DNA of 64,000 bases, from the NCBI GenBank assembly GCA_965242505.1, contig OZ251449.1, forward strand, positions 124,001 to 188,000, in the 5' to 3' direction. The notes beneath the pieces are model-generated. The model made no database searches. It saw nothing but the letters and a program-made list of their open reading frames with translations, and had not been told where the DNA came from. How positions within the stretch are numbered: the stretch's first letter is position 1; each line of letters starts with the position of its first letter. Origin of the DNA: UBA2966 sp965242505 (GTDB lineage: Bacteria > Pseudomonadota > Alphaproteobacteria > UBA2966). Positions 60,902 through 64,000 of the stretch are shown here, piece by piece. The translations under genes were made by a program, and so were the position numbers.

Positions 60902-62413
60902 GTGATCGACTTTCCGCTCCTGTCCCTGGTCACGTTCCTGCCGACCGTCGGCGCGGCGTTCATCCTGCTGATCCGCGGCGAGGAAGCGGTCGTCGCGCGC
61001 AATTCGCGCTGGGTGGCGCTGTGGACGACGACGATGACGTTCTGCGCGTCGCTCGTCATCTGGTTCTGGTTCAACCCGTCGACGGCGGAATTTCAGTTCG
61101 TCGAGAAGAAGGCGTGGATCGGCGGCGGGATCGACTACCACATGGGCGTCGACGGCATCTCGATGCTCTTCGTGCTCCTGACCACGCTGCTCACGCCTCT
61201 CTGCGTCCTCGCCAGTTGGGAAGCGATCTCCACCCGCGTCAAGGAGTACATGATCGCCTTCCTGATCATGGAAACCATGATGATCGGCGTGTTCTGCGCT
61301 CTCGACTTCGTGGTCTTCTACCTGTTCTTCGAAGGCGGCCTCATCCCCATGTTCCTGATCATCGGCGTGTGGGGCGGGGAACGGCGGGTCTACGCGACGT
61401 TCAAGTTCTTCCTCTATACGCTGCTGGGGTCCGTGCTCATGCTACTCGCCATTCTGGCGATGTATCTGAAGACCGGCGCCACGGACATCCCGACGCTGAT
61501 GAACGCCGGGTTCGACGCGTCGTGGCAGCGGTGGTTGTGGCTGGCGTTCTTCGCGGCGTTCGCCGTGAAGATTCCCATGTGGCCGGTCCATACGTGGCTT
61601 CCCGACGCCCATGTCGAGGCGCCGACCGCCGGCTCGGTGATCCTCGCCGGGGTGCTGCTGAAGATCGGCGGCTACGGGTTTCTCAGGTTCTCGATCCCCA
61701 TGCTGCCGGAGGCGACCGAGTTCTTCACGCCCCTCGTGTACGCGCTGTCGGTGATCGCCATCGTCTACACGTCTCTCGTCGCGCTCATGCAGGAGGACAT
61801 GAAGAAGCTCATCGCGTATTCGTCCGTCGCGCACATGGGGTTCGTGACCATCGGCATCTTCACGTTCACGACGCAGGGAATCGAAGGCGGCATCATGGTG
61901 ATGCTCAGCCACGGGCTCGTCTCGGCCGCGCTCTTCCTGATCGTCGGAGTCGTCTACGACCGGGTGCATACGCGCGAGATCGCCCGGTACGGCGGCCTGG
62001 CGCATCGTATGCCCGTCTACGCGGCGGTGTTCATGATCGTCGCGCTGGCCAACGTGGGCCTGCCCGGCACCAGCGGCTTCGTCGGCGAGTTCCTGGTGCT
62101 GGTGGGCATTTTCCGCGTGGATACCTGGGTGGCGTTTCTGGCGACGACCGGAATCGTCCTGAGCGTCGCCTATACGCTCTGGCTCTATCGCCGGGTGATC
62201 TACGGGAAGCTGGAAAAGGCCGAATTGAAGGACGTCTCCGATCTCGACTGGCGGGAGATCGCCGTCTTCGCGCCGCTGATCGTTCTCGTGCTCTTCTTCG
62301 GCGTCTATCCCCAGCCGCTGCTCGACGTCATGCACGTCTCCGTGGCGAATCTCATCGAGAACCACGACGTGGCCATGAACGGCGGCGGCGGCGTCGCGCG
62401 GCTGGGCCGGTAG
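60902..62413 (+). CDS. nuoM: NADH-quinone oxidoreductase subunit M
   Basis: A 503-residue antiporter-like pump subunit. It starts with GTG at 60902, immediately behind the nuoL stop. Seen: LFFEGGLIPMFLIIGVWGG with the pump Glu, WLPDAHVEAPTAGSVILAG and KKLIAYSSVAHMGFV. Fourteen hydrophobic helices are expected. It shares its origin with NuoL and NuoN. Confidence 0.97.
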   Translation: MIDFPLLSLVTFLPTVGAAFILLIRGEEAVVARNSRWVALWTTTMTFCASLVIWFWFNPSTAEFQFVEKKAWIGGGIDYHMGVDGISMLFVLLTTLLTPLCVLASWEAISTRVKEYMIAFLIMETMMIGVFCALDFVVFYLFFEGGLIPMFLIIGVWGGERRVYATFKFFLYTLLGSVLMLLAILAMYLKTGATDIPTLMNAGFDASWQRWLWLAFFAAFAVKIPMWPVHTWLPDAHVEAPTAGSVILAGVLLKIGGYGFLRFSIPMLPEATEFFTPLVYALSVIAIVYTSLVALMQEDMKKLIAYSSVAHMGFVTIGIFTFTTQGIEGGIMVMLSHGLVSAALFLIVGVVYDRVHTREIARYGGLAHRMPVYAAVFMIVALANVGLPGTSGFVGEFLVLVGIFRVDTWVAFLATTGIVLSVAYTLWLYRRVIYGKLEKAELKDVSDLDWREIAVFAPLIVLVLFFGVYPQPLLDVMHVSVANLIENHDVAMNGGGGVARLGR

Positions 62414-62425
62414 GGGGACCGACGG

Positions 62426-63877
62426 ATGCCGACGGCGCACGCCGTTCCCGACCTCGCGCCGGCGCTGCCCGAGGCCGTCCTCGCGGTCGCGGCCATGGCG
62501 CTTCTGATGCTGGGCGTCTTCCGCGGCGACGGGTCGACCAGGACCGTGTCGTGGCTCGCCGTCGCGGCGATGGCGGTCGCGGGGTTTTTCGTGATCGCGG
62601 GTCCGTCGGACGGCGTCGTCACCTTCGCGGGCATGTTCGTGGTCGACCGGTTCGCCATCTTCATGAAGGCGCTGGTGCTGATCGGGTCGGCATTGGCCCT
62701 CGTCATGTCGTTCGGATACCTCCGGGACGAAGGCATGGAACGGTCCGAGTTCCCGGTCCTTCTGCTTCTCGCCACCCTCGGCATGCTCATGATGATCTCG
62801 GCGAACGATCTCATGGCGCTCTATCTGGGACTCGAGCTCCAGAGCCTCGCGCTCTACGTGGTCGCGGCCTTCAAGCGCGAGTCCCTGCGCAGCACGGAGG
62901 CCGGGTTGAAGTACTTCGTGCTGGGCGCCCTGTCGTCGGGCATGTTGCTCTATGGTTGCTCGCTGATCTACGGGACGACGGGCGCCACCGACTTCGCCTC
63001 CCTCTCCGCCGCGTTGGGCGACGGGAGCGAGGTCCCGATCGGACTCGTCATCGGGCTGGTGTTCCTCGTCTCGGGACTGGCGTTCAAGGTCTCGGCGGCG
63101 CCGTTCCACATGTGGACGCCGGACGTCTACGAAGGCGCACCGACGCCGGTCACCGCGTTCCTCGCCGTCGCGCCCAAGATCGCGGCCGTCGCGCTGTTGC
63201 TCCGGGTCATGATGTCTCCGTTCGGGGACCTCGCGTCGCAGTGGCGGCAGATCATCGTCGTCGTCTCCATCGCCTCGATGGCGCTCGGCGCGTTCGCCGC
63301 GATCCGGCAGGACAACGTCAAGCGCCTGATGGCCTACAGTTCGATCGGCCACGTGGGCTACGCGCTCGTGGGCCTCGCGGCGGGAACCGCGGCGGGAGTG
63401 CGCGGCGCGATCCTCTACATGACGATATATCTCGCCATGAACGTCGGAACCTTCGCCGTGATTCTCAACATGAAGCGCGCGGGCGCCATGGTCGAGGGGA
63501 TACACGACCTGGCCGGACTCGCCCGGTCGCGGCCCTTGATGGCGCTGGCGATGGGGATCTTCATGTTCTCGCTCGCGGGCATTCCGCCGTTGGCCGGGTT
63601 TTTCGCCAAGCTCTACGTGTTCCTGGCGGCCGTGGACGCGGAACTCTACGCCCTCGCCGTCATCGGCGTGCTGGCGAGCGTCGTCGGCGCGTTCTACTAT
63701 CTGCGCATCATCAAGATCATGTACTTCGACGCGCCGTCCGAGCCCTTCGACGCCCCGATGGCGCCGGAAATGCGGATCATCCTCGCCGCCGCGGCCGTCT
63801 TCACCCTGTTCTTCTTCGTCTATCCCGCTCCGTTCCTCGCCGGCGCCGAGGCGGCCGCCCTGGCCCTCGTCCGGTGA
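62426..63877 (+). CDS. nuoN: NADH-quinone oxidoreductase subunit N
   Basis: A 483-residue antiporter-like pump subunit, next to NuoK in the membrane arm. Seen: ALYLGLELQSLALYVVAAF with its Glu, PFHMWTPDVYEGAPTPVTAF and the KRLMAYSSIGHVGYA Lys motif. The last nuo gene, it overlaps the biotin ligase start by 4 bp (GTGA), so the ligase is probably co-transcribed. Confidence 0.97.
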   Translation: MPTAHAVPDLAPALPEAVLAVAAMALLMLGVFRGDGSTRTVSWLAVAAMAVAGFFVIAGPSDGVVTFAGMFVVDRFAIFMKALVLIGSALALVMSFGYLRDEGMERSEFPVLLLLATLGMLMMISANDLMALYLGLELQSLALYVVAAFKRESLRSTEAGLKYFVLGALSSGMLLYGCSLIYGTTGATDFASLSAALGDGSEVPIGLVIGLVFLVSGLAFKVSAAPFHMWTPDVYEGAPTPVTAFLAVAPKIAAVALLLRVMMSPFGDLASQWRQIIVVVSIASMALGAFAAIRQDNVKRLMAYSSIGHVGYALVGLAAGTAAGVRGAILYMTIYLAMNVGTFAVILNMKRAGAMVEGIHDLAGLARSRPLMALAMGIFMFSLAGIPPLAGFFAKLYVFLAAVDAELYALAVIGVLASVVGAFYYLRIIKIMYFDAPSEPFDAPMAPEMRIILAAAAVFTLFFFVYPAPFLAGAEAAALALVR

Positions 63878-64000
63878 CGCCGCGCCTGCCGGGATTCTAT
63901 TCGTTGACCGCCCTCGAGACGGTGGGCAGCACCAACGACGAGGCTCGCGGCCTTGCCGAACGCGGGGCGCCGGCGGGCGCGCTCGTCTGGGCGAAGCGGC
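63874..64000 (+). CDS. birA: Biotin-[acetyl-CoA-carboxylase] ligase, 3' truncated by window edge
   Basis: The first 42 residues only. GTG at 63874 overlaps the nuoN stop. The visible text VGSTNDEARGLAERGAPAGALVWAK is the start of the BirA catalytic domain (STNDEA and the GAPxGxLVWA stretch). There is no N-terminal DNA-binding domain, so it is probably the enzyme-only form. It would biotinylate carriers such as that of the acyl-CoA carboxylase whose beta subunit is at 25.7 kb. nuoN-birA adjacency is common in alphaproteobacteria. Confidence 0.85.
   Translation, partial: MTPRLPGFYSLTALETVGSTNDEARGLAERGAPAGALVWAKR

Noticed and set aside
58907..63505. Long minus-strand frames opposite nuoL, nuoM and nuoN
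   Set aside because: Same mirror effect of membrane-protein codons; no protein features.

Overview
The window is a high-GC bacterial chromosome segment of alphaproteobacterial type. The evidence is the bamD-recN-ligA block, a single-operon 14-subunit nuoA-N cluster running into a biotin ligase gene, several TRAP transporter genes, and many CoA-dependent catabolic genes. The exact taxon cannot be named from the sequence; a marine or host-associated Rhodospirillales-like organism is an inference. No rRNA or CRISPR array is present.

Layout. 1-6.2 kb: a hydrolase/CoA-transferase/oxidoreductase group, a periplasmic cyclophilin and a TRAP solute receptor. 6.5-8.1 kb: a hipBA toxin-antitoxin pair on the minus strand, lying between that receptor and the TRAP permease genes dctQ and dctM (8.36-10.26 kb). 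10.3-11.6 kb: a 25-codon ORF with an extreme Shine-Dalgarno sequence, a terminator, and a degenerate PanB-like enzyme. 11.9-18.8 kb: a minus-strand five-gene operon that could take glutaryl-CoA to acetate with ATP gain. 19.1-24.5 kb: an SDR, a possible gene remnant, and a divergent copper cluster (P-type ATPase / cytochrome c plus multicopper oxidase). 24.7-28.5 kb: a PhyH dioxygenase, an acyl-CoA carboxylase beta subunit and an orphan TRAP receptor. 28.7-34.3 kb: tRNA-Gln, rlmE, a small membrane protein, guaB, guaA and a beta-hydroxyacid dehydrogenase. 34.3-35.9 kb: a nine-unit tandem palindromic repeat array. 36.0-40.7 kb: bamD, recN, ligA. 40.7-49.5 kb: an accessory segment with repeats, a DUF559 endonuclease, an IS481-type element, a coiled-coil membrane protein, a frameshifted autotransporter and a DUF1640 protein. 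49.5-64 kb: tRNA-Asp, nuoA-N and the start of birA.

The two signals that most deserve attention are these. First, the autotransporter has a near-consensus promoter whose -35/-10 spacer consists mostly of a 12-C run, with a dyad on the -35, and a single-base frameshift near the passenger/barrel junction; this looks like a phase-variable surface protein. Second, a two-part palindromic repeat (hairpins A and B) recurs at a dozen places, mostly just behind stop codons, and has expanded to nine tandem copies at one site. A DUF559 nuclease gene sits inside one repeat cluster and ends within a repeat copy, so it is a candidate partner of the family.
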